A DNA stretch of 64,000 nucleotides from Thalassia testudinum (GCA_037157565.1 JAZHRO010000019.1:59704501-59768500); one strand, 5' to 3'. Shown: positions 31,668 through 45,029, counted from the stretch's first letter. Notes: generated from the sequence alone by a model not told the origin. A program made the numbers and translations.

Positions 31668-34500
31668 TGATGAGGGACAAAAAGTGCCCTTGGACTTAAA
31701 ACTCCTCGAGAAACCCAACAAGAGGTTTGACCACCCGAAAGTGAAAAAGGCAGGTAGATTCGACCTACCTACACTTGGGAAGGTCCAAATATAGGCGAGT
31801 CTGGGTAAACCCAACCTGCTGACAAGGTGTAGCTCATCATAGCTAAAATGCTCAAGTTAAGCTGGAAACTAGGTTAAACACTATCAAATTAATACATGAA
31901 AAGGGTTAAGTGTGAGAATTAACAGAAAAGACCTAAAATACCAAATCTGTGTTAAAAATGAATAATTAGGTCATTTATTGAGATATCCTATTAATAAATA
32001 CAAAATGATGATCCACTTGCAAATTGAACACACAAATGAGCTTAAAACTTCAAATCAAAAGTGAAATTAACTTCTAATATGTTCAATTAAGCTTCAATAA
32101 AAATTTGGTAGCATTTGGACATCAATAGGACCTTGCATTTAGAGATTCACATTTAGGTCCTTCATTCATAACCTATCATTCATTAGAAAACTTGCCAGGG
32201 ACCTATTTGTAAGCTGCAATAACCTGTTTGTAACACTTTAGGGACTTCCCTGATATGTTTCTTTACCACTTATGGGCTTTGCTACAAAGTTTATACCGTT
32301 TCGCTGAGGTTTGTTGTTGCAATTTCACCAAGAGACACCTGGGAACGATGCACCTCTTGGTGCACTGTTCATTGCAAGAACATGGTTCATCCTAGCCATT
32401 CAATCCTTCATCCACCTGATATGTGGCTACTCCTCAATCGAAGGTTCACGCAACTCCTTGCGTAGCTTCACCCCTACCCCCAGATCCCATCTAACGGCCC
32501 ATCTTCGATTTGGCTCTTCCCACCCTCCTCTCCTCTCATCCTCGCCGCCCATACCCTAATCGCCTAATCTCACCAATGCGGTGAGTGTAATCACTCTCAA
32601 GATCTCCTTAAGCAAACCCTCTGCTCGCATGCGCACCATCGACCTCCTCTCCTACTTTCTTGAGGCGATCCCTTCGTCTCCTCCAGTTCTCCTTACCCTG
32701 TTCACTCGCCACATCAGTGACAGTGGTGTGGTTTTTCACCACCATTTCCTCCTTGCCTCTAGGGATGACATACCCCTGAGAACGACCCTAAAGCTCCTCT
32801 TGTGGGATTTTCCTTCGCTAGAGATCTCCCCCCATTCTTCCTCCTTAGTCGCTGACTTTGGATCCAAAGGTCCCATTCATCTGATTAGATTAGGATTTCC
32901 TTCTTTGTTAGAGTAGTCTAGATTAGTAATTAGCATACAGTATCTTAGTTAGGAGTAGATCAATTAGTGAATCTGCTAGTTTGATCGTTAGCTTAGGAAT
33001 AGATTAGAGTAGAATTCACACACCTACCTCCTCTGATCAATTCAGATCAGAGGAGATGAATCTATTTCGTCCATTTGATCATTCATCTCCCCCCTCACAT
33101 CACAATTTCATGTTCTGAATTTCCCCGCATTTTATTTCACAAGTCACCCCTCCATCAGAGTTAAATTTTCATCTAATTACTTCTAGCTTTGAGATGAGGA
33201 TTTGAGCTCAAAATTCATCTAAGGGTCTCCCATTCATTTCAAAAATTCACAAAGACCCCTGATCTGATTTAAAATGAAATCGATTCACTTGATCTATTTT
33301 TAGTTTGGATTTCAATGCAAGATCATGAGGTTTTGATCAAATTGAGTTTTGAAGGGTTTTTAATCAAGTGAATTGATGTATTTTTGTGTGAGTCAGTACA
33401 TAGCTATAAATCTGAGATGATGCTAGTGATGAATTTTTCCTCAGATGAGCCATGACTAGATTTGACATGAGTTGGGGATTTTATGATCTTGAATGTGTGG
33501 GAAAGCTAAGGAGAATCAACCTTGTTGATTTGAGGCTATACAATGTATTTTTTAGTGGAATTGTTGTTTGAGATTTTGATTTCAAACCTAAGAAATTTTT
33601 AGTATTCCTTAAGGTTTAAGACAATTGGGATTCAAGATTGGATTTATTGGACTGATTCTAACACCTCCTTCATGCTGTCTATAGCATTAGGAAGGTGTTA
33701 GATCATTGGTTTTTCCTGATTTGAAGTGAATAACGCTGCTGAGAATTTTTTGATGAGAAGTTTGACACCTCAATCAGGTTTTAATGTGATTTTCAGACCT
33801 TGTCAGACTTTTAAAGTGCTTTGTGTTGTTTGTAGAATCCCAATTAATCAACACAGTAAAGTGCTGCATTGGCAACTACATATCCATCTGTTTGAACCCC
33901 AAATTTGATGCAAATTGATTTTAACTCGAGAAGTACACCTGATTTGGACTTTAAAACATCCCAGACCAGACTTCACCAAGTCTGATCTTTGGTGTTTTCA
34001 TATTGAAATCCCCATGCCGGATCTGCTAAATTGAGAAATGGCTACATAACAGCCTTGTCAAAGATCTTAATACGTCTAAGTGGCTCCTTGAAAGCTGCTG
34101 AGGGTCACTGCAGCTGCTTTTGTTGTTACTGCCGCTATTGCAACTGTCCACTGTTGGGCTGAAATTCATTAGGGTAGTCGTCTAGATTTGGATTGTTTTA
34201 AATAGCTGATATGTTCTAATTGTTGTATACTATGTGTACAAGCTTGCATGTACAATTAAATGTCTTTTGATCTCATTTGTTAGCTTGTAATCTAATTTTT
34301 AATCCTTTGTCAGCTAGCATGGGTGTATAACTATCTGCATTTAGAAATTAATGGAAAAATTGAGTGAAAACCATGTTTATCTGATTGAACATCTTTTATA
34401 TGGTCTGTTGAGCATAAATGAGCCCTCCACTATCATTTCAGACTTCAACCCTTCATCTAGTGCCTTAGGTTCCACTCATGAAACAACCCATTAAGACCTA
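31668..34500 (+). mobile_element. Probable decayed Athila-type LTR, 5' part
   Basis: It starts TGATGAGGGAC after a purine tract. Its first 500 bp have the U3 style of Athila LTRs (repeated 'AGGACCTT... AGGTCC' phrases). 31,826-32,190 is homologous to the reverse complement of 37,380-37,760. Near 32,380-32,580 it becomes C-rich like LTR promoter regions, and 33,000-34,480 is AT-rich without landmarks. Short frames (32,311-32,559; 32,581-32,916) match nothing I know. The LTR may continue to 36,880. Confidence 0.35.
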
Positions 34501-35600
34501 GAATGAGCTCACTTTGTACATAAATAAAAACATCTTAAAATTTTCAAAAAAATAAAATAAATGTGTAACGAGTAGGATTAGCTTTATTTTTAAGTGTATG
34601 CCAAGTTTCAAGGCATTCTGAACCCCCAACTTGGTAGAACATACCAGCCGACGATTCAATCTACTTTAAAACTTAATAAAAGAAGTCAACATTCAAAAAT
34701 ACCAAAAATAACTCCATTCTCTCATCTTTCTCTTTCTCTCTCACCTCCTACCTCTATAAAACTTATAAAACACATAAAAATCTGAAAAACTCAAAAAATA
34801 TTCAAAAATACTATGTAAATTATGTATATACATGTATATATAAGTTATATACTAAGCTATATATGTAAATAGTGTATAATATGTAAATAAATTGTATATA
34901 TAACTTATGTACATATTCTATAATGTAAATTAAATATTTAAGATATCTTAAATTGTATATAACTTATTTATATAATTAACTATTAATTTAATTAACTTAT
35001 ATGTACTATAATCTAGATAAATTAATAAACCCCTATAAATAAACATTATTTATTAATGATATTGTACATACATGTATATGTATATATAATGTACACTAAT
35101 ATACCTATAACTTAATTTAATTATGTATATATAATAAATAATTAATTTAATAATTTATTAGCTAGTTTATTAAATTAAATTAGAATAAATTAATAAATTA
35201 AGCTATTACTGAAGTAACTTATATTGTATATTTGTATCATAGTACTTTAAGTAATTTAAACTAATTTAATTATATTTATACTATATTATACTATTTATAC
35301 ATAATCTATATATATAATAGCCTGAAATCACATATTTAAATGTATATAAATTAAAATAAAATGTGTAAAATATAATAAAAATGTGTATTAAATATTTTAT
35401 TATGTATATTAACTCTGTAATAAGTCAATTTGACAATTAATTAACTAATTTATATTGTAATTAGTAAATTAAACCTTAATTTAACTTATACAAATGTCAA
35501 TCTTTAGCTAATTTATTTATATAGTAAATATAATTATTTTTGAAAATAAATTAAATAATTATGTAGCCCTATATAAGGGCTTTACGAACATATAATTTAT
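34501..35600. repeat. AT-rich low-complexity DNA
   Basis: From about 34,790 the sequence is nearly all A and T with TATATA, TTAATTTAATT and ATGTATAT runs. No gene, promoter or precise repeat unit can be supported. Confidence 0.7.
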
Positions 35601-36880
35601 TTGGAAAATGGAATTAATTTGAGCACTCAAACTGAGGGCCAAAATCTTAAATTCGCGCATGTGCTGCACTAGATTCTAGCGCTGGAGCAATGGCATAATG
35701 GTGCCATATCGTGAGTTGAGGAGACGCTGCTGTACTACAAATTGAAAAGAGCACATGGGCTCTTCAGTCGTAAGGCGTTGGACGCCCAATAAACGAATAC
35801 CTCTCTTACCCCTCTAAGCATATGAATTTGATGATGATTTGGCATGAGCATGTAGGTGCGGTACATAGTTGGGAGCTGTGCACTGTACATGGGTCCCATT
35901 AGGCCCAGTAACGAGCCATATACCGATTAAAATGCACCTAATTAGGATTAGGGCGACCCTAGTAGAAGTCTAGTCCGACCGTTACGGGTGCTATATATCT
36001 CTCGAAAAGGTTGCCCGCCAATTAAACCAATTTTTGGTTAAAACTGGTCTGAACCGGTTGTGAACCAGCCTGTAGAGAAGAGAGGCGTGAGCTCAAAATT
36101 CGACTAAGTGTCGCCTCTGCCGTGTGTGTTAAGAGCCTCCTTATGCCTTGGTGTAAAGTGCGTGCGTGTGTGTTAAGTGTTCTATGTATGTATAAGTGTA
36201 TATATGTATATGTAGTATAGATGTATATTGTATATATATAGTATATATGTAAATGTTATGCATAGAATGTATAAGAGTATAGTAGTAGTTTTTTGAGCTA
36301 TATATGTATATAAATGAGCTATAGCTTTAGTGACAGATAGATTCGTCACTATACATAGTATTATATGTTAATAAGGACCCTAGTTTTACCTTAGCTTATG
36401 TATATAGTTTTTCTAAGATTATAGTGACACTTTTATACGTTACTGTACATACATTATATGTTACTATATGTGTTAGTATATTAATTTAAGTTAGTATAGT
36501 ATATATTATTACTTATTATTGTAGAAATATCTAAGTATTAGTATTATAAATTGTAAATAACTAATATAGACTATTTATTAATGATTTTTTATGCTTGTTT
36601 GTATATAAATATTTTCAGGCATTATAATTATTTCTAATTCATTCTTTTGTATATAATTGATTCATTCTTTAATTCATTCATTCATTCTTGTATATAAAAT
36701 CAATCTTTTTGGAATTAAAGAATATTATTGGACATAGAGAGTAATGTATATCAATAACTGCCTCCCAGTAAACGACCTGGAATAAACCAGTAAAAATTAA
36801 GTATATAGATAAAATTGATGCGACAATGGTTTGTATTTGTGACATATACTATAACAACGACGTTTTAAAACCCCTTTTTA
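35601..36880 (+). mobile_element. Probable 3' half of a decayed Athila-type LTR
   Basis: Landmarks in the order of the element A LTR are GGGCTCTTCAG...GGCGTTGGACGCCC near 35,757-35,790, an AACTGGTCTGAACCGGTTGTG stretch near 36,045, CTGCCTCCCAGTAAACGACC near 36,759 and GTGACATATACTATAACAACG near 36,839. The last is close to GTCATATACCACAACGAC at 13,303. A TCGGCGCC with little further match near 36,918 may be a degenerate primer site. Between 36,180 and 36,560 the DNA is AT-rich. Confidence 0.4.
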
Positions 36881-37379
36881 GTACGAACCAGTAGTCGACG
36901 ATCACCCGCCCAAGGATTCGGCGCCAACCGATGATAGGGAGACGACAGAAAAAGTCCAACACTGCCATACCATCAATAAATGATGACATGGCCGCTGTAA
37001 TTAATAACTTAACAACATACATACCCTAACAACGAGCATATCCGGTCAGAAGATCTTGCAGGAGGACTAATCCCAGCAATATAAATAGCTAAGAGAGGCT
37101 CCCGAGGCCCTCTCTCAGGCAATCTAAGAGAAAAAGAGAGAAATTATATTATCACTTCTAATTAGTGAATATCTAGGAGCATCGCCCTCTCCCTAGACGT
37201 ACACCCTTTCGTGGTGTAACTAGGCCATCAACCCTCTTGTCTCATTGCGGTTGCTTGTCTTTAAATCATTGAGTCAGACCCTCCGATCAATTAGGAGGTC
37301 TGGTTAGTGTACAAATTGCATGTGGTACCTAAAAGTGGCAGATTTTCATATCAAGTAGGTGGCCAATGATTTTCAAACA
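36881..37379 (+). other. Unassigned segment with a TATA box
   Basis: It contains AATATAAATAGCTAAGAGAGG near 37,079-37,099, a good TATA box followed by GAGGCCCTCTCTCAGGC, which looks like a promoter and leader of another LTR. Neither LTR ends nor coding sequence could be found. Confidence 0.35.
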
Positions 37380-37760
37380 AGTCCTTGGTAGGTTTTGAGC
37401 TTATAAAATGTGAAGATGTAATGTTATAGGAAGGACCTATATGTAATTCACTAAATCCAAGGTCCTAATGAGATCAGAATACAATGCATTTTTTATGGCA
37501 TGTAGTTTGAACATATTAGAAGTTATTCGAACCATTGATTTGTGAAATTAGGATCAATTTGATGTTCCATTAGCATTTAACCTAACCATGTGTATTGTTG
37601 GTATAGAATGACCTACTTATGCCTTTTTAGCACAAAATTGGTGTTTTAGGTCATTTTCCAATATTCCCACACTTAACCATTTTATTGTGTTAATTGATAA
37701 TGTTTTAACTTGGTTTCTAACTTAATTTTAGCATTTTAACTATAATGAACCACACCTCAT
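37380..37760 (-). repeat. Inverted diverged copy of 31,826-32,190
   Basis: On the minus strand it reads like the U3 segment at 31,826-32,190, with shared CTTCTAATATGTTCAA, TTAGGACCTTG and AGGTCCTTC in the same order and spacing. It probably marks a second, oppositely oriented fragment of the same LTR family. Confidence 0.6.
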
Positions 37761-38369
37761 CACCTCTCCAACCTTGTCCCCACTTTTGCATGCATACTTG
37801 AGCACTCTTTAGGAATTTACTCTAAGTGAGAGTATAAGGACACTTCACTAACTCACTCTCAGGTCTCTTGTGTGCAAATTATGCTCCTTCCCTTCATTGC
37901 ACATCACTTGGAATCTTTGGACCTCTCCTCTCTTAGTTGCACTTCACTTCTACCAATGGGGGTATTAAATTAAGCCCTAGTTAGTTCACTCACTACATAT
38001 ATATATTCATTCTTTGCATTGGGGCCTTATTCTTTGAGATTATTATTGTATTTTATCTATTCAATCTAACTTTCTACTACTAGTAGTTGTATCTGAGGAC
38101 TTGGGGTGTGGGTTCCCTTTCTCTCAACAAGGAAAGGGTTGGTTTTAGATAAGGGATCAGCATGGTCATTATACTGTGGGTTAAGATACCTTTGAAAGTA
38201 TCTTGGTTGGTGATTTCGAGTTGACTCGAGGTAAAATCCTTAGTTAGAAGACCTAGCTAGTGGTTTTTCCCACTAAGAAGTTTTTCTAGCGCATATTTAT
38301 TTGATCATTGTATTGCTTTATTTCATTTAATTTGCATTAACATTATTCACCCCCTCTAGTTCTTTCATA
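37761..38369 (+). mobile_element. Possible Ty1/copia LTR end
   Basis: ATTATTCACCCCCTCTAG near 38,342 resembles the terminal U5 motif common in plant copia LTRs, and a G/T-rich U5-like stretch precedes it. ATGGCATCATCTACC follows at 38,373 but soon meets a stop. No primer site is clear. Confidence 0.3.
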
Positions 38370-40009
38370 AAGATGGCATCATCTACCTTCCTAGATATGC
38401 CTCCTAGTTAGTTGAGCCCGAGTCTAAATTGTGGGTTCATGATCAAGTCAACTTTACATTTTAGGAGTATAAATATGCTTATTGTAGCTTCTAAGAACTA
38501 TGTGGTTGAACTAATTTAGGCCTAAGAGCTAGGTACGTTCTTCATTAAATCTACTTATCATTTCTTTCAATCTACCATGTTAAGAGCTAAGATTTATAAA
38601 AGAGATATCATTAGGAATGTGAGAAGAATTTGGAACCTTAAGCTTCCTCATCAAATACTTTCGTTGGAGTAGGCTTAAATTCGGTGGTTTTTTAGATGGG
38701 CTAAGTTAACCATAGTTTCTAGTGTTCATAAAAAACTCCCTTATTCTAAGTAATGTCTGTAATTATTTCGGGATGTAATCTATTTTCTCGCAACTAGGTG
38801 ACATCAATTGCATGTATATCCCTGGGACTTGTTATTATGCTGCACAAGGTCTTGCCAAATATGCCTATTATCATAGGTAAATAGGGATTTCATATCGATT
38901 TCACATCCTTCTGTGCTTGTTGCCATTATTGTCGATAATTTTGTCTTTTATTAAATGAATAATATTATAGTCTTCCCTTCAGAAAAAAGAAAAGAAGGTA
39001 ATTGTACTGTTTACTCTATTATTTGAGAAGATGATTCCGTGGTGCATAGCCTCCCTCTTCCATTGTTTATGCGTGTACATGTCTTAATACAAAGAAATTA
39101 TATGACTTAATTTACACACAATAATAAGTACAGAGGGAATTCCCATCGGTGCAATGGTTGAGATCGTTCTACTTCACCTTTCTCATAGAATGTACGTTGA
39201 CTTATGGTTCCTTACGACCCCTCTCTTCTTTCATCACTACATTGAATTGGCATTATGGGTCTTGTTTGCATGGAGGAGCTATAAAATGAAAGGAGAACGG
39301 GAATAGAAACGGGGAGAGAGGAGAAGGGGAGAGGAGAGAGTATACTTTAATGGAAATTTGATTCATAAGTTTGGATAAGATGAAGGGTGAAGGAAATAAT
39401 AGTTGATTTTACTTGTTTAGACGTCTATAACAATACATTAAAGGAGATGCTTCTTCCCCTCTCTCTCTCTCTTTCTATCTCTCATATTTGTTGCTCCCGC
39501 TTTCTCTCCCTCCCACCCATTCACTCGATCACATGTTTGCAATTGACCTTTTTCTTCTTCCATCAAATTAAAGATAAAAAAAAAAAAATACCTCCCATAC
39601 ACTACTTAATCTTAATAACAATTTTTTATTTAACAATAATCCTAAAATATAAATTATATATTTTTATATAACTTTTTTCTCACAAATAATTTTAACATAT
39701 GTTAAAAATAGATTTGATTACGTTACTGAAGATATGTTTCATTTATTTATTTTATAAATAAGATAAATATTTTCTTTGTAATAATTTATTTTATATAAAA
39801 TATTATACATTATACATTAATATAAATAAGATCAAATTTAATTAAATTTATATATTTAATTTTAAATTTAATACCCATATATACATATCCTATCCGTTTC
39901 TTATGAATTCTAATATCTCTCTTTCCGTCTATTTTTTAAGTCTCATCAATTCCCCTGGAAAACACCAGCCAAACACACTCGTATGATGAAGTCGTGTGTG
40001 AGTTTGGAT
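38370..40009. other. No gene or recognisable element
   Basis: This is AT-rich sequence with a CT-rich run near 39,455-39,510 and an A run near 39,576. I see no domain, long frame or boundary. Confidence 0.6.
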
Positions 40010-40580
40010 GAGTGACGCACTATGCACTCCACTATTTTTTTTTCTTTATTTTTTTTTTTTTAGCGACTCTCTTCCCTCTCTCTCAGCCTCATTCTCTCTC
40101 ACTCGCTCACACACTCACTCACTCTCCCTCTCTCCCTCTCTCTAACCAGGCAAGCACACACTATTCCTTTTTTTTTTTAATATTTTTTTATCCTTTTGTG
40201 ACCACATACTCTCCCCATCTCTATTAGATCCATCAAATCTATCTATTTATCTACTTATAGATAACATATATGAATACCTTATTTTTCTAGAGTATGATAT
40301 TTTCTAAAGTAGTTTCGATAAGTGACGCATGTTCCCTTCACGGTTTATTTATTTATTTTTTTAATATTTTTTATTCGGATCTTTCGGGCTCACCTCTCTC
40401 TCTCGCATGCTAACCATGCAAGGCTGCAACCACGTACTATTCCTTTCTCTTTTTTTTAAATTTTTTTGTATCCTTTTGCGTCTACGTATCCTCTCCGTCT
40501 ACATTAAATCCATTCTATCTACATATTTATCTACTTTTCTATAATATATATATAAATATTTCTATATTTTTAGTATGATA
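40010..40580. repeat. Tandem duplication, ~290-bp units
   Basis: AGTGACGCA..., a T-rich stretch, a CTCTCTCT segment, AACCA(G/T)GCAAG, ACTATTCCTTT, TATCCTTTTG, a CATCTATTAGATCC-like stretch and AGTATGATATT occur in the same order at 40,012-40,310 and 40,319-40,580. The copies are diverged, with indels in the T runs. Confidence 0.65.
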
Positions 40581-41280
40581 TTTACGTTGAACTTTCATAT
40601 TATTTTTTAGAGTAACTTATATGATGTATATGATATTTATGTTGAGCTTGTATGTAAATGATATTTTTTTTAAAATATAATATTTATGTTAGACTTGCAT
40701 GTATGCGACGTATTTTAAATTTTAATTGATGTATAAAGAATAATGTATTTTGTAATATATAATATATTTTAATCTTCAATCGATGTATTTTAATTTTCTA
40801 ACGATGAATGTATTATTATTTTTTCATAATAACATATATTTTTTTTTGAAAGAATGAGGAATATTATCGGGGACGATAGTAGATCGGACAGAATAACATA
40901 TATGATGAGTATAGTATTTACCTTAAACTTGTATATGTGCGATTTATTTTAATTTTCAATCGGTATATAAAGGACAATACATTTTATAACATGCAGTGTA
41001 TTTTGATTTTCAATTGATATATTTTGATTTTCCAGTAATAAATATGATATTTACGTTAGATTTACATATACACTATATATTTTAGTTTTTAATCAATTTA
41101 TAAGAAATAATATATTTTACAATATATAATATATTTTAACTTTTAACCAATATATTTTATTTTCTACACCGTATATTTTAATTTTCACATAAATATAAAA
41201 TCAGTTAAAAATTAAAATATATTAATATATATCACACATGGTAAGATATATGTTTTTTTTTTTATCATTGTAATAATTAT
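40581..41280. repeat. Diverged AT-rich direct repeats
   Basis: GATATTTAYGTTRRACTTGYATGT followed within ~100 bp by TATTTTAATTTTYAATYGATRTAT recurs about every 200 bp (near 40,630, 40,680, 40,915 and 41,050). The unit is irregular. No coding potential. Confidence 0.5.
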
Positions 41281-42855
41281 TTATTGAGACCATCTTAATT
41301 TTTTTATTCGACGTCAAGGCGTGAGCTAAAAGCCATTATAAATGAGAAAACTGGCGGGGGAAGATTTACAATAATTTTCTTAAATTACCCTTTATAATCT
41401 CTTCAATAAAATACATCGCCTCTATCGTAAGAGAAGCAGAAGAGAAATTTAAAATAAAATAACGATGGGCTGCTTTGCCTCATTCCCTTCTCTCCTCTCC
41501 TCCCCCTCCAGTAGATACGTCTATGAGCCCCTCTTTATTCAATCCCTCTCCTTCCTTCTTGGTACCTCCATTGAAATATCGGCTATAGGCCATCATAGGG
41601 TTAAGTATTTTTTCATGGCTTTAAGCAGCGTTTGGCAAGTGGGATAGAAGAAATAAGATGACCAATTTTGTTCGGTGGCAGAAGAAATCAAAATAGTAGG
41701 ATTACGGCACTTTTTCTATTTGGAAACGAATTATGAAAAAGTTACTTTTAGGTGCAGGTGCAATTGGAAATCCTTGAATTGGTCCTGCAATCTCAGAATC
41801 ATACAATCTTAGGATTAGGGTGACCCAAACGTGAGACCACATGCACAATCCCACAACATAAATACTACCTTACTTAATCAAGGCATTTGCTTGTGAATTA
41901 TGTAGTGATGTGTGGATGTTTGCACCAAAGCATTCAACGATTTGAGTCTCGTCACATGCCTCATGCGAAATTCGTTATCACGTGATTTTAATGGAGGGCC
42001 TTTGATGGAGCGTTAGAACAACACCCGTAAACAATTTCCCCTTGCAGATTCCATTTTCATTCTTCATGAAAATTGACATTCAAATCTTATATTTAGCCAT
42101 CCTACCCATAACAATTGGTGTGATAATGAAAGTCCACTGTTCGAATACTCCCAAAGAGAAAAAAAAAAAAACCATGGTAAAAAAGAAGCCATCATCATCC
42201 TTGGTGTCACCATGGGCAAATGACAATTTCCACGCATCCCTTGAGCTTGACCCCACCCTCATACATCCAACCCCACCCTCGGCAGTCTATACCCACTGGC
42301 CTCCTCTGCCCTCTGCTGCAAGCAACGAGCACCTGCTCCATTAGTGGCTTTCCTACCCACCTTCTCTCATCCCACCCAAAAATCCCCAACATATTTTTTT
42401 ATTTCTTTTTCCATTTTTCATTTTTAAGCAAAGGAGTAATGATTATTACACAAAAAAAGCCCAACAAACCTAAACCAACGGCACAAGCAAAACATCCACC
42501 CTCCCCTCGGGAACAACGCAGGCAGGGCATTTTATTTCTCAAAAGAGAAATAGTAGGGTTTATGTCTCTATCTGTGGTATTCTCGGTGGATATGCCCCTG
42601 ACGTGGACGAGAAAGGGAGTGGACTTCCCCTGTTGCAGATGCATACCATACTAGCATGAGTGAACCCCACTTCTCAACCTCCCCTGGCCACCCCACCCTT
42701 TTTGAGCCCCCTCCTCCCTTCCCCACTCTTGGGCCTCCTTGCTCTCCTCCCCTAGCTGATTAGAGGTTTAGTTGTATCTCCCTCCCCTTTGTGACACTCT
42801 TCTCCACCTTAGGAGGTTGAAGGGTCAACTTTAGATCATCTGTTAAGATTCGTAC
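41281..42855. other. No supported gene
   Basis: There are short frames only. The 60-codon MGCFASFPS frame at 41,465 and the Pro-rich frames at 42,042-42,654 lack homologues I know. The segment ends where a Tekay LTR begins. Confidence 0.55.
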
Positions 42856-44094
42856 TGTTAGAATCCCTTAAGATGTCTGGAAATCAAATTTTTCGTGTAC
42901 ATCCTCGCGTCTGCACGCGTGCTGCACGCAAACAATACGCAGCATCGTTTTCTTCTCTCCTTCTCTCTCCTCTCGCCGACGCAACCCTAACCCAGCGCCT
43001 ACTTAAACCCCCCTCCTCTCCCTCATTCACCTCACCTTCAGCCACCCTCCTCCTTCCTCCAGCGCGAGAGTAGTGAGTGGCAAGTAGCGAGCAGCGGGTG
43101 TGAGTGACGTGAGAGGAGAGGAGGAGCAGCGAGGGGAAGAGAAGAGAGCAAGCACGCGAGCTCATGAGAGAGCTCGCCGGAGAGCTCACGGCTGATCGGT
43201 GCATGCGCGAGGCGAAGAGGTGCGTCGGGGAGGTCCTCCCCGACACTGCTGCAGCCGGAGCAACTAACTAACTACAGGTAGCTGCTCATGGGTAGCTACC
43301 CCGTGGGCCCTACACATGGGTAGCCACCTGTGCTCAACACCTCACGGGGAGAGCTACTAGTGTGGTCCTCTCGTGACCGCGTGCTAATGCGGGATAACTA
43401 CGCATACGTTTATCGCGCGTGCCGTAGTCACTGTTACGTCTGTCAATGACCTTGGGGTGGTTGACTGACTGTAGAACCACCACGAGGGACTCTCCCGGTT
43501 AGGAGAACACCACGTGCTACTTCTACTCTTCAAAAAAGACTGCAATCAAGATCGTTCCCACAAGGAACATTCGAGATCAAGAAAGAGACCTGATAAATAA
43601 ACTAAGTGATGAAAGAAAGAATAATTAGTTAAAGAAATTGAAAAACAACAGCTACCTGTCCACCTTTACTATTTTAGTCAGTTAGTTGCCACTCTACTCA
43701 GCATTCACTGACATTTTGTACTCATAACCTTTTTTAGGTCCAGGTGTTGAGCAGCCAGAGCCTACGACTGCAGAGGATGCTGGGCCCAATAGAGCCCAGT
43801 AGTTGTAGCTTTCTGTTGTACTCCGTTTCCTGTTATAGTGAGTAGTTTGTTACATTTCTGTACTCTTTTATTGTGAACTTGATATTCTTGTCTAATTTTC
43901 TACTGTTATGGTGGTGTGTACTATAGTAGTTATTTCTTTACTACTGTACTTTTGTTAGTATTAGTGGTTTGCATGGTGAATGTGATTTATTTTACTACTT
44001 TTTGGTTACTTTCTTGTTGGATGACTGGGTCTTGGGATCAGTCGAGTCGGTCCGGTCTCGTGTCCTATAGGGATTCGGGAACCGGGTTGTAACA
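42856..44094 (+). mobile_element. 5' LTR of Tekay-type element F
   Basis: It starts TGTTAGAATCC, has an AGATGTCTGG palindrome relative at 42,870 and a CT-rich promoter region with ACTTAAACCCC near 42,998. It ends GGGAACCGGGTTGTAACA at 44,094. It is homologous to the LTRs of element E in the opposite orientation, and the match is close from about 43,375 on (CACCACGTGCTACTTCTACT). At 1,239 bp it is about half the length of the E LTRs, so a large middle part is absent. Confidence 0.8.
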
Positions 44095-44097
44095 AGA

Positions 44098-44109
44098 TGG
44101 TATCAAAGT
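44098..44109 (+). promoter_or_regulatory. Primer binding site of element F
   Basis: TGGTATCAAAGT, three bases after the LTR end, matches the tRNA-iMet primer site with a G-to-A change (TGGTATCAGAG). It fixes the plus orientation. Confidence 0.85.
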
Positions 44110-44221
44110 AAGGTCGTCCCAAGAAGTGAACCAATTAGCTAGAAAATAACCAATTCACGTGCTTGTGACTAGAGTAACCACCACAATGTACCTTTTGACA
44201 CCTGTTCTAAGTTTCCTTTGT
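44110..44221 (+). other. Leader remnant of element F
   Basis: It aligns with the reverse complement of 51,905-51,998 in element E (GAAGTGAACCAATTAGCTAG, CCTTTTGACA). The match stops near 44,221, so the rest of F is missing. Confidence 0.65.
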
Positions 44222-45029
44222 TGAATGTCTGTGGGATTGACGTCCTTCTGTTCTGTGTTCGCATCTTGATTGCACAGCAAAAATACACCAGTAATTATGC
44301 CATCTTGTGTTATTTCCTAGTACTGCCATTGCATCTTATGTAGCTATAGTTGCATTTGTAAATAAACACATGCATGCATTTATTGAGAGGGGAAGAGAAT
44401 GCAAATAATTGGCCATCTAATTAACATCTTCATTAAGGGCTGCATTGCAAATTCCCTATTTTCATTTTTTATTTTTGACTTTGAATTCTTCTCCCTCGCG
44501 CGGCTGCAGGGCATGGGGCATGCGCCTCTTCGCACCATTCCTCTGCCAGCAGCATGGCTGTGGCATGCCTTCTTCTTCTTTAAAAGGCCTTGCCCTCTCC
44601 CATACGCAGGCCCTGAAGACAAACCTTCAGACACTTTCCTCCACCATCAGGCCAAGCTCCTCCCCTCTCCCTCTCCATACGCAGTAGCTCTTCTCTCTGA
44701 AGAGACACACTGTGGGCAGGAGAAAACTCACAGTGGTCCCGCAACCACCACTGAGTTCCACCACCGCCCAGCTCTTATGTGAGCAGGTGGGCGTGGTGGT
44801 TTCACCATTTGATTTCATCGCTGAACGCCGTTTCCGCCATTGCCAGAGCTTCAAGGTCAGAAGTTCTAGCAGCAGCAACGTCCGCCTGAAGCAGCGCCGG
44901 CCACCACGTGCACGCCAGCAGACATCAGCGAGCTCTTCCTACGCACGCAGGCGCTACCCAGCATGCCCGCGCACGCAGAACTGGCCACTACCGGTTGCCC
45001 GCTCCGCATAGCACTGTAGCCACAGTTCA
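44222..45029 (+). mobile_element. Probable 5' LTR of element B, left part (split by E)
   Basis: This segment lies left of the GTTCA duplication and has an LTR-like layout: AT-rich start, then a GC-rich part with a TTTAAAAGGCC promoter-like site near 44,580. With 54,671-56,016 it would make a ~2.15-kb LTR that ends before the primer site of element B. The start is a guess from where element F homology ends. The frames at 44,399-45,011 are not supported as genes. Confidence 0.45.
45025..45029. repeat. Target-site duplication GTTCA, left copy
   Basis: An identical GTTCA follows the other end of element E at 54,666-54,670. It is a perfect 5-bp duplication. Confidence 0.92.

Noticed and set aside
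32311..32916. Possible host gene exon (frames at 32,311 and 32,581)
   Set aside because: The frames are short, no family is recognised, and the surroundings look like LTR promoter sequence. A GCGGTGAGTG donor-like site alone is not enough.
36300..36450. CACTA-transposon subterminal motifs (GTGACAG...TCGTCACTA)
   Set aside because: There is one imperfect pair in AT-rich DNA, without CACTA ends, a 3-bp duplication or transposase.
41465..41647. Small gene beginning MGCFAS
   Set aside because: It has only 60 codons, low-complexity Ser/Pro sequence and no promoter, neighbour or homologue that I can support.
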